NCBI RefSeq assembly: GCF_008386315.1
Contig: NZ_CP043808.1
Span: 2,542,001-2,606,000 of the forward strand
Direction of reading: 5' to 3'
DNA: 64,000 bases
From: Serinicoccus marinus DSM 15273
Lineage (GTDB): Bacteria > Actinomycetota > Actinomycetes > Actinomycetales > Dermatophilaceae
Both the position numbers and the translations under genes were made by a program. The first letter of the stretch is position 1. Each line of letters opens with the position of its first letter. Below, piece by piece: positions 52,153-64,000 of the stretch. The notes below the pieces were generated by a model, which did no database searches, was not told the origin of the DNA, and saw nothing but the letters and a program-made list of their open reading frames with translations.

Positions 52153-55011
52153 GTGGCCACTCTCCTGCACCGCCTGGGGCGCTGGTGCGCCCACCACCGG
52201 CTCGGCGTCATCGCGATCTGGGCCGCCGTGCTCGCCCTCACCGTGACCGGCATGGCCACGCTCGCCAAGCCGCTGTCCAACGAGTTCTCCATCCCCGGCA
52301 GCCGCTTCGAGCAGGTGCTGCAGACCTTGCAGGAGGAGATCCCCGAGGCGGCCGGCACCACCGGCACCGTGGTCTTCCGCAACGACGACGGCTTCACCGA
52401 CGAGCAGCGGGAGGCGATCGCCGGGGCCGTGGAGGACTGGGAGGACCTCGACGGCGTCACCTCCACCGACCCCTTCGAGGCGCAGGCCGAGCTCGACTCG
52501 GCACCCCAGGACATCACCGACGGCGAGGTCGAGCTGGCCGACGGCCGCGCCCAGCTCGAGGACGGCCGGGAGCAGCTCGAGCAGGGGCGCGCCGACCTCG
52601 AGACCGCGCGTGAGGAGCTCGCCGCGGGCCGGGAGCAGCTCGAGGCCGGTCAGGCCGAGCTGGACGCCCAGGCCGCCACCCTGGAGGAGTCGCAGGCCGA
52701 GCTGGACGCCCAGCTGGAGCAGCTCGAGGCCGGGGTCGCCGCCGGGCAGGTCCCGCCGGCCGCCGAGGAGCAGGCCCGGGCCGAGATCGCCGCGGGCCAG
52801 CAGCAGCTCGACGCCGGCCGAGAGCAGCTGCAGGCCGCCCAGGCGGAGATCGACGCGAATGCCGAGCAGCTCGAGGCCGGCGAGGCCGAGATCGCCGAGG
52901 GCGAGACCCAGCTCGAGGAGAACGCCGCCGAGCTCGAGGACGCCGAGGCAGAGATCGCGCAGGGCGAGGAGGACCTCGCCGCAGCCCGGCGCACGGTCGA
53001 GCTGACCGACGGCTTCCGGGTGGTCAACACCGACGGCACCGTCGCCCTCACCCAGGTGTCCGTTGTCGACGCCGAGGGGTTCATCCCCCCGGAGACGACC
53101 GAGGCCATCCAGCGGATCGGCGACGACCTCGAGGGCGAGGGCCTGACCGTCGACTTCTCCAAGGAGATCACGGACGACCTGTCCAGCCTGCTCGGTCCGG
53201 GGGAGGTCGTGGGTCTGGTCGTCGCGGCGGTCGTGCTGCTCGTCATGCTCGGCAGCCTGGTCGCCGCCGGCCTGCCGATCCTCATGGCCCTGGTCGGGGT
53301 CGGCGTCGGGCTCACCGGTGCCCTGGCCCTGTCGCAGTGGGTCGACATGCAGTCCATCACCCCGGTGCTGGCCCTCATGCTCGGCCTCGCCGTCGGGATC
53401 GACTACTCCCTCTTCCTCATCAACCGGCACCGGCAGCAGGTGCGCCAGGGTATGCCGCTGCGTGACTCGATCGCGCTCGCCGTGGGCACCTCCGGCAACG
53501 CCGTGACCTTCGCCGGGCTCACGGTCATCATCGCGCTGGTCGCGCTCACCCTGACCGGCATCCCGTTCCTGGGCGTCATGGGCCTGGTCGCCGCGGCGAC
53601 GGTGGCCATCGCCGTGCTCGTCGCCATCACCCTGACCCCGGCCATGCTCTCGCTCATCGGCGACAAGGTGCTGCCCCGGCGCGAGCGCGCCGAGGGACAC
53701 CGGGGCAAGCACGAGGAGGACCCGGCGACCGAGCACGCCGACGACGCCTCCCACGGCTGGGCCGCCCGGGTGCAGCGCCGGCCCTGGCTGGCGGTGCTCG
53801 GGGTGCTGGCCGTCGTCGGCGCGCTGGCCTGGCCGACCCTGGACCTGCGCCTCGGCCTGCCCGACGGCAGCAGCGAGCCGGCCGGATCCACGGCATACAC
53901 CACCTATGACACCGTGCGCGAGGAGTTCGGCGCCGGTGCCAACGGGCCGGTCCTGGTCGTGGCCGAGCTGGACGAGCCGCTCGTGGAGGGCGACACCGCG
54001 CTCCTGACAGCACAGGCCGACCTCGGCGAGGAGCTGGCCGCGGTCGAGGGTGTCGAGCAGGTCCTGCCCGCCGGGGTCAACGAGGACCGCGACGTGCTCG
54101 CGTTCAGGGTGCAGCCCGAGGGCGGCCCGGCCGACGCCTCCACCGAGGCGCTCGTGGACCGGCTCGGCCCCGCGGTCGAGCAGATCGGGCAGGACCAAGG
54201 TGCGACCCTGGGGTTGACCGGGCAGACGGTCGCCAACATCGACATCTCCGAGCAGCTCGCCGACGCGCTGCCGATCTACCTCGTCGTCGTGGTCGGACTC
54301 TCGCTCGTCCTGCTGCTGCTCGTGTTCCGGTCGGTCCTGGTGCCGCTGCTGGCCACCGGAGGCTTCCTGCTGAGTGTCGGGGCGGCGTTCGGGGCGGTCG
54401 TCGGGGTCTACCAGCTCGGCTTCGCCTCAAGCTTCTTCGGGGTCAACGAGGCGGGGCCCATCTTGTCCTTCCTGCCGATCCTGCTCATCGGGATCCTCTT
54501 CGGCCTGGCGATGGACTACCAGCTCTTCCTCGTCTCGGCGATGCGCGAGGAGCGGGTCCACGGCAAGGACGCCCGCACGGCCGTGGTCACCGGCTTCAAC
54601 GCCAGCGCGCGGGTCGTGACGGCCGCGGCGATCATCATGATCTCGGTCTTCGCCGGCTTTGTCTGGGCGCACCTGACGATGGTCCGGCCCATCGGGCTGG
54701 GGTTGGCCGTGGGGGTGCTCGTCGACGCCTTCGGTGTCCGGATGACGCTGACGCCGGCGGTGATGTCGCTGCTGGGCGAGCGCGCCTGGTGGCTGCCGCG
54801 GTGGCTGGACCGCATCCTGCCGGACGTCGACGTCGAGGGTGCTCAGCTCGAGCGGACCCTGGGGATGAGCCACGGGTCGCAGGACGACGGGGCCGGGGGC
54901 GACGACGAGAGCGCCGCGGACGGCGAGCGGGGAGGCGGCGAGCGTGCGGACGGGTCCGCGGAGCCCGCTGGACCGTCGGCTCAGGAGAGCGAGCCCTCCC
55001 CCACGCGCTGA
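52153..55011 (+). CDS. MmpL-type RND exporter with a long coiled-coil insert
   Basis: 952 residues with twelve predicted helices in two MmpL modules (GLVVAAVVLLVMLGSLVAAG, LGLAVGIDYSLFLINRHR; LVVVVGLSLVLLLLVF, FGLAMDYQLFLVSAMREE). Both contain the Asp-Tyr proton-relay pair in helices 4 and 10. In the first extracytoplasmic loop, residues 117-279 are a Glu/Gln/Ala/Leu coiled coil with repeated QLEAGxAEL units. Start GTG 52153, with AAAGGA upstream. It ends in a Gly/Ser/Glu-rich tail that overlaps the convergent gene by 31 bases. The substrate is unknown. Confidence 0.88.
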   Translation: MATLLHRLGRWCAHHRLGVIAIWAAVLALTVTGMATLAKPLSNEFSIPGSRFEQVLQTLQEEIPEAAGTTGTVVFRNDDGFTDEQREAIAGAVEDWEDLDGVTSTDPFEAQAELDSAPQDITDGEVELADGRAQLEDGREQLEQGRADLETAREELAAGREQLEAGQAELDAQAATLEESQAELDAQLEQLEAGVAAGQVPPAAEEQARAEIAAGQQQLDAGREQLQAAQAEIDANAEQLEAGEAEIAEGETQLEENAAELEDAEAEIAQGEEDLAAARRTVELTDGFRVVNTDGTVALTQVSVVDAEGFIPPETTEAIQRIGDDLEGEGLTVDFSKEITDDLSSLLGPGEVVGLVVAAVVLLVMLGSLVAAGLPILMALVGVGVGLTGALALSQWVDMQSITPVLALMLGLAVGIDYSLFLINRHRQQVRQGMPLRDSIALAVGTSGNAVTFAGLTVIIALVALTLTGIPFLGVMGLVAAATVAIAVLVAITLTPAMLSLIGDKVLPRRERAEGHRGKHEEDPATEHADDASHGWAARVQRRPWLAVLGVLAVVGALAWPTLDLRLGLPDGSSEPAGSTAYTTYDTVREEFGAGANGPVLVVAELDEPLVEGDTALLTAQADLGEELAAVEGVEQVLPAGVNEDRDVLAFRVQPEGGPADASTEALVDRLGPAVEQIGQDQGATLGLTGQTVANIDISEQLADALPIYLVVVVGLSLVLLLLVFRSVLVPLLATGGFLLSVGAAFGAVVGVYQLGFASSFFGVNEAGPILSFLPILLIGILFGLAMDYQLFLVSAMREERVHGKDARTAVVTGFNASARVVTAAAIIMISVFAGFVWAHLTMVRPIGLGLAVGVLVDAFGVRMTLTPAVMSLLGERAWWLPRWLDRILPDVDVEGAQLERTLGMSHGSQDDGAGGDDESAADGERGGGERADGSAEPAGPSAQESEPSPTR

Positions 55012-55973
55012 CCCGCGGCCTGCAGCAACGTCGCGGCGCCGGCGCGCGCGGCAGCATCACCCTCGGTGATCTGCAGCGCGAGCCGGCGCCCGTCGCGCTG
55101 GTAGACGACGATGCCCGGCCCTCCGCCCGGGCCGACGATGTAGGCGGTGCGGCCCGGGAGCACCCGGAGCCCGACCCCGCCCCACCGCATCGGGTCCAGC
55201 TCCTGCACGTCCGCCCCGGCGACCCGCTCGGCCGGGACCCGGAGGACCCCCCACGGGAGCACCCGCGAGCGCACTCGCAGCCCCGCCGCGTCCACCTCGA
55301 CCCGGACCGCGGACCACAGCAGCGCGAACCCGCCGGCACCGGCGCCGGTCAGGAGCAGGACGACGAGCACCTCGAGGCTCTCCCCGGTCCACCAGACCAC
55401 CGCACCCACGACGACGAAGACGACGACCAGGCCCACGCCCAGCACCTGCAGCATGCGTGAGTACACCACCGAGCTCCAGGGCTCCACCGGTCTCGGCTCG
55501 CGGACCGGGCGGACGCGGGCGTGCTCGGGCACGAGGTCCTCCAGCTCCTCCTCGCTCGGGACCTGTCGGCCGTGCAGGGCATACCCGAGGAGTCCGGCGA
55601 GCCCTGCCGCGGCGAGCGCGAGCAGCGGCCACCACTCCCGCACCTGCTCCGGCCCGTCGATGCCGACACGCCAGACCGTAACCCCCCAGAGCGCCACGGC
55701 GCCCCAGCCGACCGCCGCGACCACGGCCAGCACCCAGCGGCACCAGCTCGGAGGCACGACGCGGCGGGCGATCGCCGTGAGGGCGGCCACGACGGTGCAC
55801 ACCACGGTCGTCGCCAGCACGCCGGAGAGGAACCCGGCTCCCCCCACGAAGTCGTCCGGCAGCCGGCCCGACCAGTGGCTGGGCACCCGCTCCGGGGTCG
55901 GCAGCACCGTGACCGCGACCAGCAGCACCGCCAACGGCAGCATGGCCCACAGTCCCGCCAGCATGCGTCTCAC
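54981..55973 (-). CDS. Membrane protein with DUF1648-like N terminus and PH domain
   Basis: 330 residues. Helices near 8-24, 46-68, 80-100, 117-135, 180-200 and 205-225 follow a start containing LPTPERVPSHWSGRLPDDF, similar to DUF1648. The C-terminal soluble part (VRVEVDAAGLRVRSRVLPWG, GLRVLPGRTAYIVG) fits a bacterial PH-like domain. The gene overlaps the mmpL 3' end. Function unknown; related proteins occur in envelope-associated settings. Confidence 0.7.
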   Translation of the reverse strand: MRRMLAGLWAMLPLAVLLVAVTVLPTPERVPSHWSGRLPDDFVGGAGFLSGVLATTVVCTVVAALTAIARRVVPPSWCRWVLAVVAAVGWGAVALWGVTVWRVGIDGPEQVREWWPLLALAAAGLAGLLGYALHGRQVPSEEELEDLVPEHARVRPVREPRPVEPWSSVVYSRMLQVLGVGLVVVFVVVGAVVWWTGESLEVLVVLLLTGAGAGGFALLWSAVRVEVDAAGLRVRSRVLPWGVLRVPAERVAGADVQELDPMRWGGVGLRVLPGRTAYIVGPGGGPGIVVYQRDGRRLALQITEGDAAARAGAATLLQAAGQRVGEGSLS

Positions 55974-56063
55974 GGGTCCTCCTCCTCCGCTCTCCGGCCT
56001 CCCAGGGTATGCCCGTGGGGCGCGTTCCTCGACCCGTCACCCACCGACCACGGAGGATCGCCC

Positions 56064-57712
56064 GTGTCCATGCCCTCGACCACCACCCGCCGCATCCTGC
56101 TGCCGATCCTCGCCGCCCACCCGGGGGGCCGGAGCGCGGCCACGTGCCGCTACCGCTGCGGCGACGCCTGCTCCCAGCCGGTGCCCAACACCAGCGACAA
56201 CACCTACTTCGGCGACGTGGTCCAGGGCGCGGTGCGTCGTCGATCGGTCCTCGCCGGGGGGACCGCTGCGCTGGCCGGCGTGGCCTGGGCGGCAGCCCCC
56301 GACGCTGCGGCGGCCGCCTCGGAGCTGCCGGACACCGACCACCGGCTGTGGGGGTTCCCGTCCATCTCCCCCACGCCCGCCGACGTGGACGACCTCGTGG
56401 TGCCGACCGGCTTCACCTGGGCACCCGTGATCTCCTGGGGCGACCCGGTGGAGCCCGGCGCTCCCGCCTTCGACGTGGACCGGCAGTCGGTTGAGGCCCA
56501 GAAGGGTCAGGCCGGCTACAATGCCGACTACCTGACCCTGCGCCAGGACGGCGACCGCGGCTGGGCGAGGCGGCGCGGCGTGATCGTCTTCAACAACGAG
56601 TGCACGAACCCCGAGATGATGTTCCCCGACTGGGACGGGTCGGTGACCGCCGAGCAGGCGAGATCGAGATGGCCGCCGACGGGCGCCGCGTGCTGGGGAC
56701 GCTCAACAACTGCGCCGGGGGCGACACGCCCTGGGGCACGGTGCTGTCCGGCGAGGAGAACTTCAACCAGTACTTCGACTCGACCGGGGCGCCGGACCCC
56801 GAGGGCAGGCTCGCCCGCTACGGCATCACCTCCGGCGGGCGCGGCTGGGAGCAGGCGGACCGGCGCTTCTCGGTCGCCGACGAGCCGCACGAGGTCAACC
56901 GCTTCGGCTGGATCGTCGAGGTGGACCCGGACGACCCCGGCTCCACGCCGGTCAAGCACACGGCGCTCGGCCGGTTCAAGCACGAGGGCGCCACGATCCG
57001 GCTCGCGCACGACGGGCGCGGTGAGTGGCTGCCGCACGTCGTCGACGGTGAGTCCCGGGTCGAGGGTATGACCGTGGCCGAGGTGTGCACCTGGACCCGG
57101 CTCGCCGCGGACCGGGTCGGACCGACCAAGATGGACCGTCCCGAGGACGTCCAGCCCGACCCGCACACCGGCCGGGTCTACGTCGCGCTCACCAACAACA
57201 CGGCACGCACGCCCGGCCAGATCGACGAGCCGAACCCGCGGGCCAACAACACGTTCGGTCACGTCATCGAGTGGCGGGAGGAAGGCGACGACGCCGCGCC
57301 GCTGCGCTTCCGCTGGAAGATCGTGCTCGTCGCGGGCGACCCCTCGGACCCGGGCACCTACTTCTCCGGCATGGACCGCCGGGAGGTCACCCCCATCAGC
57401 TGCCCGGACAACGTGGCCTTCGACGGCGAGCCCGGCCACCTGTGGATCTCCACCGACGGCGCGCCCGGCACGATCGGCACCTGCGACGGGCTCTTCCGCA
57501 TGCCGACCCGCGGCCGGGACCGCGGCCTGGTGCAGCAGTTCCTCTCGGCGCCGAGTGCTGCGGCCCGGTGATCGACTGGCAGGACCGCTCGGTGCTCGTC
57601 AGCGTCCAGCACCCCGGCGAGGGCGGTACCAGCGCCTACCCCTACCTCGGCGACAGCGCGCCCCGCCCCGGCGTGGGCCCACGTCTACCCGGGCCGCGGT
57701 CGTCGCGGCTGA
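56064..57712 (+). CDS. PhoX-family phosphatase (DUF839), several frameshifts
   Basis: About 549 codons across at least three frames. From GTG 56064 with GGAGGA upstream, the N-terminal region CRYRCGDACSQPVPNTSDN precedes a Tat-like signal (VRRRSVLAGGTAALAGVAWA, about 55-74). Typical PhoX motifs follow (FNNECTNPE, NNCAGGDTPWGTVLSGEEN, PEDVQPDPHTGRVYVALTNN, CPDNVAFDG). Indels occur near 56661, 57555 and 57670, and the natural end is the TGA at 57712. PhoX enzymes are exported, Ca/Fe-dependent alkaline phosphatases. The Cys-rich start is shared by this actinobacterial group. Confidence 0.8.
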
Positions 57713-57807
57713 GGCACGGGCATACCCCGGGGAGGGTAGGGCGGGAGGGCGCGGTGTCGGTCGGTGAGTGGGGTGGGCCGCTGAGGTGGTGCTGGACGTG
57801 GTGGTGC

Positions 57808-58806
57808 TCAGCGGGAGCGGTCGGCGACGCCGTCGACGAGGGCCCGCAGCGCCGCGACCGCGGGTGAGTCGGGCAGGCCCTCCAGCAGCTCCCGGGCCTG
57901 CGCGGCGACCCGCAGGGTGTGCTCCCGCGCCTGGGTCATCGCGGGGTGCGCGCGCAGCAGGGCCAGTGCCTCGGCGAGCTCGTCGGCGTCCTCGACCGGG
58001 CCGCGGGTGAGCTCGAGCAGCCGGGCGTCGGCGGGGTCCTCGCTGCCCCGGGCGTAGAGCACCGGAAGCGTCGCCTTGCCCTCGCGCAGGTCGGTGCCCG
58101 GGGTCTTGCCGGACACCTGCGCGTCGGAGGCGACGTCGAGCAGGTCGTCGGCGAGCTGGAAGACGACGCCGACCTTCTCGCCGTAGGCCGTCAGCGTGCG
58201 GGTCGTCGCCTCGTCGCAGCCGCCGAACATCGCGCCGTAGCGAGCCGCGGTCGCGATGAGCGCGCCGGTCTTGTCCTCCAGGATCTCGAGGTATGCCTGG
58301 ACCGCCTGGTCGCTGGGCAGCTCGGCGTCGGCCTGCCGGTCGTCGCGGATCTGGCCGGCGCACAGCCGCACGAAGGTGTCCGCCTGGATCCGCACCGCCT
58401 CCGCACCGAGCCCGGCCACCACCGAGGACGCGGTGCCGAAGAGCAGGTCACCCACGAGGATCGCGGTGGAGTTGCCGTAGCGGGCGTTGGCGCTCTCCAC
58501 CCCCCGCCGCAGCTCCGCCTCGTCCATGACGTCGTCGTGGTAGAGCGAGGCCAGGTGGGTCAGCTCGACCCCGACGGCGGCATCGACGACCCGCTCGTCC
58601 CAGCCGTCGCCGACCTCGCTGGCGAGCAGCGTGAGCAACGGGCGGAAGCCCTTGCCGCCGGCGCCCGCGAGGTGGTGGTTGGCCTCGGAGACGAAGGGGT
58701 CGTCGTGGTCGACGACCTCCTCCAGCCGCTGCGTGACCCGGGCCAGACCCGCCTCGACCCGACCGGTCAGCTCCTCGTCGGCACCCGGGATGCTCGGGGG
58801 TCTCAC
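57808..58806 (-). CDS. Polyprenyl diphosphate synthase (menaquinone side chain)
   Basis: 332 residues with both aspartate-rich motifs: LYHDDVMDEA and FQLADDLLDVASD, plus GGKGFRPLLTLL and GNSTAILVGDLLF. It elongates allylic diphosphates. Its position directly after nuoN (GTGA overlap) is common in actinobacteria, where it is thought to make the heptaprenyl or similar tail of menaquinone, the electron acceptor of complex I. Confidence 0.92.
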   Translation of the reverse strand: MRPPSIPGADEELTGRVEAGLARVTQRLEEVVDHDDPFVSEANHHLAGAGGKGFRPLLTLLASEVGDGWDERVVDAAVGVELTHLASLYHDDVMDEAELRRGVESANARYGNSTAILVGDLLFGTASSVVAGLGAEAVRIQADTFVRLCAGQIRDDRQADAELPSDQAVQAYLEILEDKTGALIATAARYGAMFGGCDEATTRTLTAYGEKVGVVFQLADDLLDVASDAQVSGKTPGTDLREGKATLPVLYARGSEDPADARLLELTRGPVEDADELAEALALLRAHPAMTQAREHTLRVAAQARELLEGLPDSPAVAALRALVDGVADRSR

Positions 58807-60350
58807 CGCAGGAACGCCGCGGTGCTCTGCGCCAGGTCGAGGACCGGGGAGGGCATGACGCCCAGGGCCAGGGTCATGGCGACCCCGACGAGGATCGCGA
58901 CCGAGGTCATCCACGATGGACGGACCACGACCGTGTCACCGCCGGCGTCGGCGTCCCCGAGCCACATCTGCACGACGAGCACGAAGTAGATGTAGGCGGT
59001 GACCGCGCTGGCGAGGACACCGATGACGGCCAGCCACGCCCAGCCCTGGCTCACCGCCGCGGAGAAGACCGCGAACTTGCCGGTGAACCCGGAGGTGAGC
59101 GGGATGCCCGCGAAGGCCATGAGCAGGAAGGTGAAGCAGGCGGCGATCCACGGGGAGCGCCGGCCGAGGCCGGACCACTGGTCGACCAGGGTGGCCTCGG
59201 TGCCGGCGCTGCGGACCAGCGCCACGATCGCGAAGGCCGGGATCGTCATGAAGCCGTAGGTCACGAGGTAGAACATCGTGCTGGAGACACCGGCGACGTC
59301 GAGGGCCACGACTCCGGTGAGGATGAAGCCGGCGTGGGCGATCGAGGAGTAGGCCAGGATGCGCTTGACGTCGGTCTGCACGATGGCCAGCAGCGCGCCG
59401 CCGATCATCGACAGCGCCGCGACGACCGCGATGACCGGCTGCCACTCCAGCCGCGCGCCCTCGACGGCGACGTAGAGCACGCGGAGCATCGCGCCGAAGG
59501 CGGCGACCTTGGTGCAGGCGGCCATGAAGCCGGTGACCGGGGTCGGGGCGCCCTGGTAGACGTCCGGCGTCCACGCGTGGAAGGGCACGGCACTGACCTT
59601 GAAGAGCAGGCCGACGGCGACCAGCAGCACGCCCGGCACGAGCAGGCCGTCCATGCCGACGCCGGTGCTGATGGCGGCGGCGATGTCGGCGAAGCGCATC
59701 GAGCCGGCGTAGCCGTAGAGCAGGACCGCCCCGAAGAGGTAGAACGCCGAGGAGAAGCTGCCGAGCAGGAAGTACTTCAGCGAGGCCTCCTGCGACAGCA
59801 GCCGCCGGCGCCGCGCGAGCCCGGTGAGGACGTAGAGCGGCAGCGAAAGGATCTCCAGGGCGACGAAGAGCAGCAGCAGGTCGTTGGCCGCGACGAAGAG
59901 CATCATGCCCCCGACCGACATGAGCGTCAGCGGGTAGACCTCGGTGGTGGTGGCCCCGACCTTGGTGGCCAGCGTCTCCTCCGCCGAGCCGGGGGTCGAG
60001 ACCCCGGACTGGGTGAAGGCGTCCGGCTGCTGGCCCCCGAAGCGCTCGCTCATCGCGAGCAGACCGAGGATCGACAGCACGAGCACGAGCCCCTGCAGCG
60101 AGAGCGCCACGCCGTCCACGGCGACCGTGTCGGCGGCGGTGAGGCCCTGGTTGTCCCGACCGAGCAGCACCAGCGCGACCAGCGCCAGCACGAGCGTGGC
60201 GACCGAGAGCGGCACCTGCACGGCATACCGGGTCCGCCGCGAGGCGAAGCCCTCCACGGTGACCCCGACCAGCCCGCCGACGAAGACGATGATCATCGGG
60301 AGAAGCGCCGTGTAGTTGATGTCCGGCGCGACGAACATGGAGCCACCCAT
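58803..60350 (-). CDS. nuoN: NADH-quinone oxidoreductase subunit N (first set)
   Basis: 515 residues, 14 helices, with LFKVSAVPFHAWTPDVYQGAP cut by conserved Pro, QTDVKRILAYSSIAHAGFI and ALEILSLPLYVL. It is the distal antiporter-like proton channel. The coding frame is intact, unlike the neighbouring nuoM and nuoL. It is joined to nuoM by TGATG and to the polyprenyl synthase by GTGA. Confidence 0.94.
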   Translation of the reverse strand: MGGSMFVAPDINYTALLPMIIVFVGGLVGVTVEGFASRRTRYAVQVPLSVATLVLALVALVLLGRDNQGLTAADTVAVDGVALSLQGLVLVLSILGLLAMSERFGGQQPDAFTQSGVSTPGSAEETLATKVGATTTEVYPLTLMSVGGMMLFVAANDLLLLFVALEILSLPLYVLTGLARRRRLLSQEASLKYFLLGSFSSAFYLFGAVLLYGYAGSMRFADIAAAISTGVGMDGLLVPGVLLVAVGLLFKVSAVPFHAWTPDVYQGAPTPVTGFMAACTKVAAFGAMLRVLYVAVEGARLEWQPVIAVVAALSMIGGALLAIVQTDVKRILAYSSIAHAGFILTGVVALDVAGVSSTMFYLVTYGFMTIPAFAIVALVRSAGTEATLVDQWSGLGRRSPWIAACFTFLLMAFAGIPLTSGFTGKFAVFSAAVSQGWAWLAVIGVLASAVTAYIYFVLVVQMWLGDADAGGDTVVVRPSWMTSVAILVGVAMTLALGVMPSPVLDLAQSTAAFLR

Positions 60351-61899
60351 CAGTGGTCACTCCCTTCGGTCGAGTGGTCGGCGGTCGTGTCGACAGCGGG
60401 GGAGACGTCGCTGATCCCGACGGTCTGCAGCGTCTGCTCGACGGCCGGCTCCAGCAGGTCCAGGACGGGCTTGGGGTAGAAGCCGAGGACCAGGAAGGCG
60501 GCGATGATCGGGGCCACGACCCACTTCTCCCGCCCGCTCATGTCAGATATGCCCTCGACCTCGGCGCCCTCGGGCCTCGGCCCGGTCGCGACCTTCTGGT
60601 ACATCACCAGGATGTAGACGGCCGCGAGGATGACGCCCAGGGCGGAGATGATCGCCAGCCACGGGTGCCGGCCGAAGGTGCCGACGATGACGAGGAACTC
60701 GCTGACGAAGGAGTTCAGGCCGGGCAGCGCCAGGCCGGAGAGGCCGGAGACGAGCAGCGCACCGGCCACGAGCGGGGTGACCCGCTGCCAGCCGCCGAAG
60801 TCACGCAGGTCGCGCGAGCCGCGCCGGACGATGAGCATGCCGGCGACGAGGAACAGCCCGGCGGTGGTGAAGCCGTGGTTGACCATGTAGAGCGTCGCGC
60901 CGGTCTGGCTGACCGTCGTGAAGGCGAAGATGCCCAGCACGATGAAGCCGAAGTGGCTGATCGAGGTGTAGCTGATGAGCCGCAGCATGTCGGTCTGCCC
61001 GATGGCGAGGAAGGCGCCCACGAAGAGCGAGACCAGCGCCAGGGCGAGGATCACCGGGGTCGCCCACTGGCTGGCCTCGGGGAAGAGCGCCAGGCAGAAG
61101 CGGATCATGCCGTAGGTGCCGACCTTGTCGAGCACGCCCACCAGCAGGACCGAGGTCGCCGGCCGGGCCTGCTCGGCCGCGAGCGGCAGCCAGGTGTGCA
61201 CCGGCCACATCGGCGCCTTGATCGCGAAGGCGATGAAGAAGCCGAGGAAGAGCCAGCGGCCCGCCTCCACCGACAGGTCGAGCCCGGTCAGGTTGGACAG
61301 CAGGAAGCCGTCGGTGCCGCGCGGGCCGGCCAGGTAGACCCCGATGACCGCGACCAGCATGATGAGCCCGCCCGCGAGCGAGTAGAGCAGGAAGCTGGTC
61401 GCCGCCCTGGCCCGGCGGGTGCCGCCGAAGACCCCGATGAGGAAGTACACCGGGATGAGCATCGCCTCGAAGAAGACGTAGAAGAGGAAGACGTCGATCG
61501 CGGCGAAGACACCGACCATCATCGAGGTCAGCGCCAGCATGAGGGCGAAGTAGGCGTGCTGGCGGCGGCCCACCGCGGGCACGTCGTCCCAGGCGGACGA
61601 TGCAGATCGGCACGAGCACCAGCCCGAGCAGGATCATCGACAGCGAGATGCCGTCGACGCCCAGGGCGTAGGAGACGCCGAACTGCGGGATCCAGGAGTA
61701 GACCTCGGTGAGCTGGAACTGCTCGCCGCCGCCGCCGCCGAGGCGGAACTGCGTGGCGGCGCCGATGCCGACCGCAAGGGTGAGCAGGGCGACGCCGAGG
61801 GCGACGGGCGCACCAGGGCGCTGCCCTTGGGCAGCAGCGAGACCAGGAGCGCGCCGACGAGCGGCAGCACGAGGAGCGTGGTCAACCAGGGGAAGTTCA

Positions 61900-61900
<1 letters not shown>
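60350..61900 (-). CDS. nuoM: NADH-quinone oxidoreductase subunit M (first set), two indels
   Basis: Family-length (about 516 residues) when read through two compensating indels. It begins MNFPWLTTLLVLPLVGALL at 61900, loses one base near 61815 (before VALGVALLTLAVG) and gains one near 61590 (at VPICIV/AWDDVPAVGRR). Key motifs are intact: FYVFFEAMLIPVYFLIG, FAIKAPMWPVHTWLP and TDMLRLISYTSISHFG. Its start overlaps the nuoL stop by one base. The two opposite shifts are unlikely in a living gene and suggest consensus error. Confidence 0.88.
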
Positions 61901-63877
<1,977 letters not shown>

Positions 63878-63886
63878 GAGCGCTCC

Positions 63887-64000
63887 TTACAGCTTCAGCA
63901 GGTTGGCGTCGTCGACCGAGGCCGACCGGCGCGCACGGAAGATGGACATGATGATCGCCAGCCCGACGACGACCTCGGCTGCGGCGACGACCATGACGAA
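63887..64000 (-). CDS. nuoK: NADH-quinone oxidoreductase subunit K, C-terminal part (first set)
   Basis: The last 37 residues are visible; the gene continues beyond the window. [20 protein letters not shown] contains the third membrane helix with its conserved Glu, and the protein ends DDANLLKL. The stop is nine bases before the nuoL start. Confidence 0.9.
   Translation of the reverse strand, partial: FVMVVAAAEVVVGLAIIMSIFRARRSASVDDANLLKL

Overview
The window is very GC-rich DNA, densely packed with genes. Many neighbours are coupled by 1-4 nt ATGA/GTGA/TGATG overlaps, and several candidate transcripts look leaderless. The content points to a high-GC actinobacterium: a murB-hadB-hadA-rpmG-tRNA(Met)-tRNA(Thr) block, an acetyltransferase/FabG4/MaoC/FadE5-type fatty-acid locus, KorAB, an MmpL-type transporter and a nuo operon followed by a polyprenyl synthase. 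My guess is Micrococcales, perhaps near Intrasporangiaceae or Ornithinimicrobiaceae. That placement is inference, not something the sequence proves.

Layout. 1-1129: end of murB and a hadBA-like dehydratase pair. 1183-5505: a 4.3 kb island of less GC-rich DNA between hadA and rpmG, flanked by imperfect copies of the rpmG terminator. It encodes two tandem paralogous small exported Cys proteins (the first decayed), a lipoprotein, a membrane-fusion-like protein, an ABC ATPase and a MacB/FtsX-like permease. I regard this as the best candidate for an undescribed system. 5477-9736: rpmG, two tRNAs, then MaoC, FabG4 and thiolase genes. 9824-12529: TetR and FadE, divergent from the thiolase. 12569-20229: DinB, a WYL regulator, a YtrA-type ABC operon, YdcF, RocD and an MFS porter. 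20257-22915: TetR with a divergent drug exporter, then YajQ. 23012-27175: tRNA-Tyr, an ECF sigma factor with a membrane partner, FolP2-like and HtpX.

27346-41823: a second complex-I-like set (N, M, L, K, J, I, H, then C, then B, A) on the minus strand, split by two blocks of plus-strand genes. One block is RHH, DUF4097 and GNAT. The other is lipoprotein, OmpA, sigma factor and kinase. No nuoD, E, F or G is present there. 41834-47125: serine hydrolase, a fructosamine-kinase/LMW-phosphatase pair, SDR, FemAB and DksA-like genes. 47283-51381: KorA, KorB and RarD. 51503-55973: TetR, MmpL and a PH-domain protein. 56064-57712: PhoX. 57808-64000: polyprenyl diphosphate synthase and nuoN, M, L, K of what looks like the canonical complex I operon, which continues beyond the window.

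About twenty single-base frameshifts interrupt otherwise well-conserved genes, including essential-looking nuo subunits. Most probably reflect consensus errors, so frame-broken genes are annotated over their full inferred span. The hexamer GTATGC/GCATAC recurs about sixty times regardless of reading frame.
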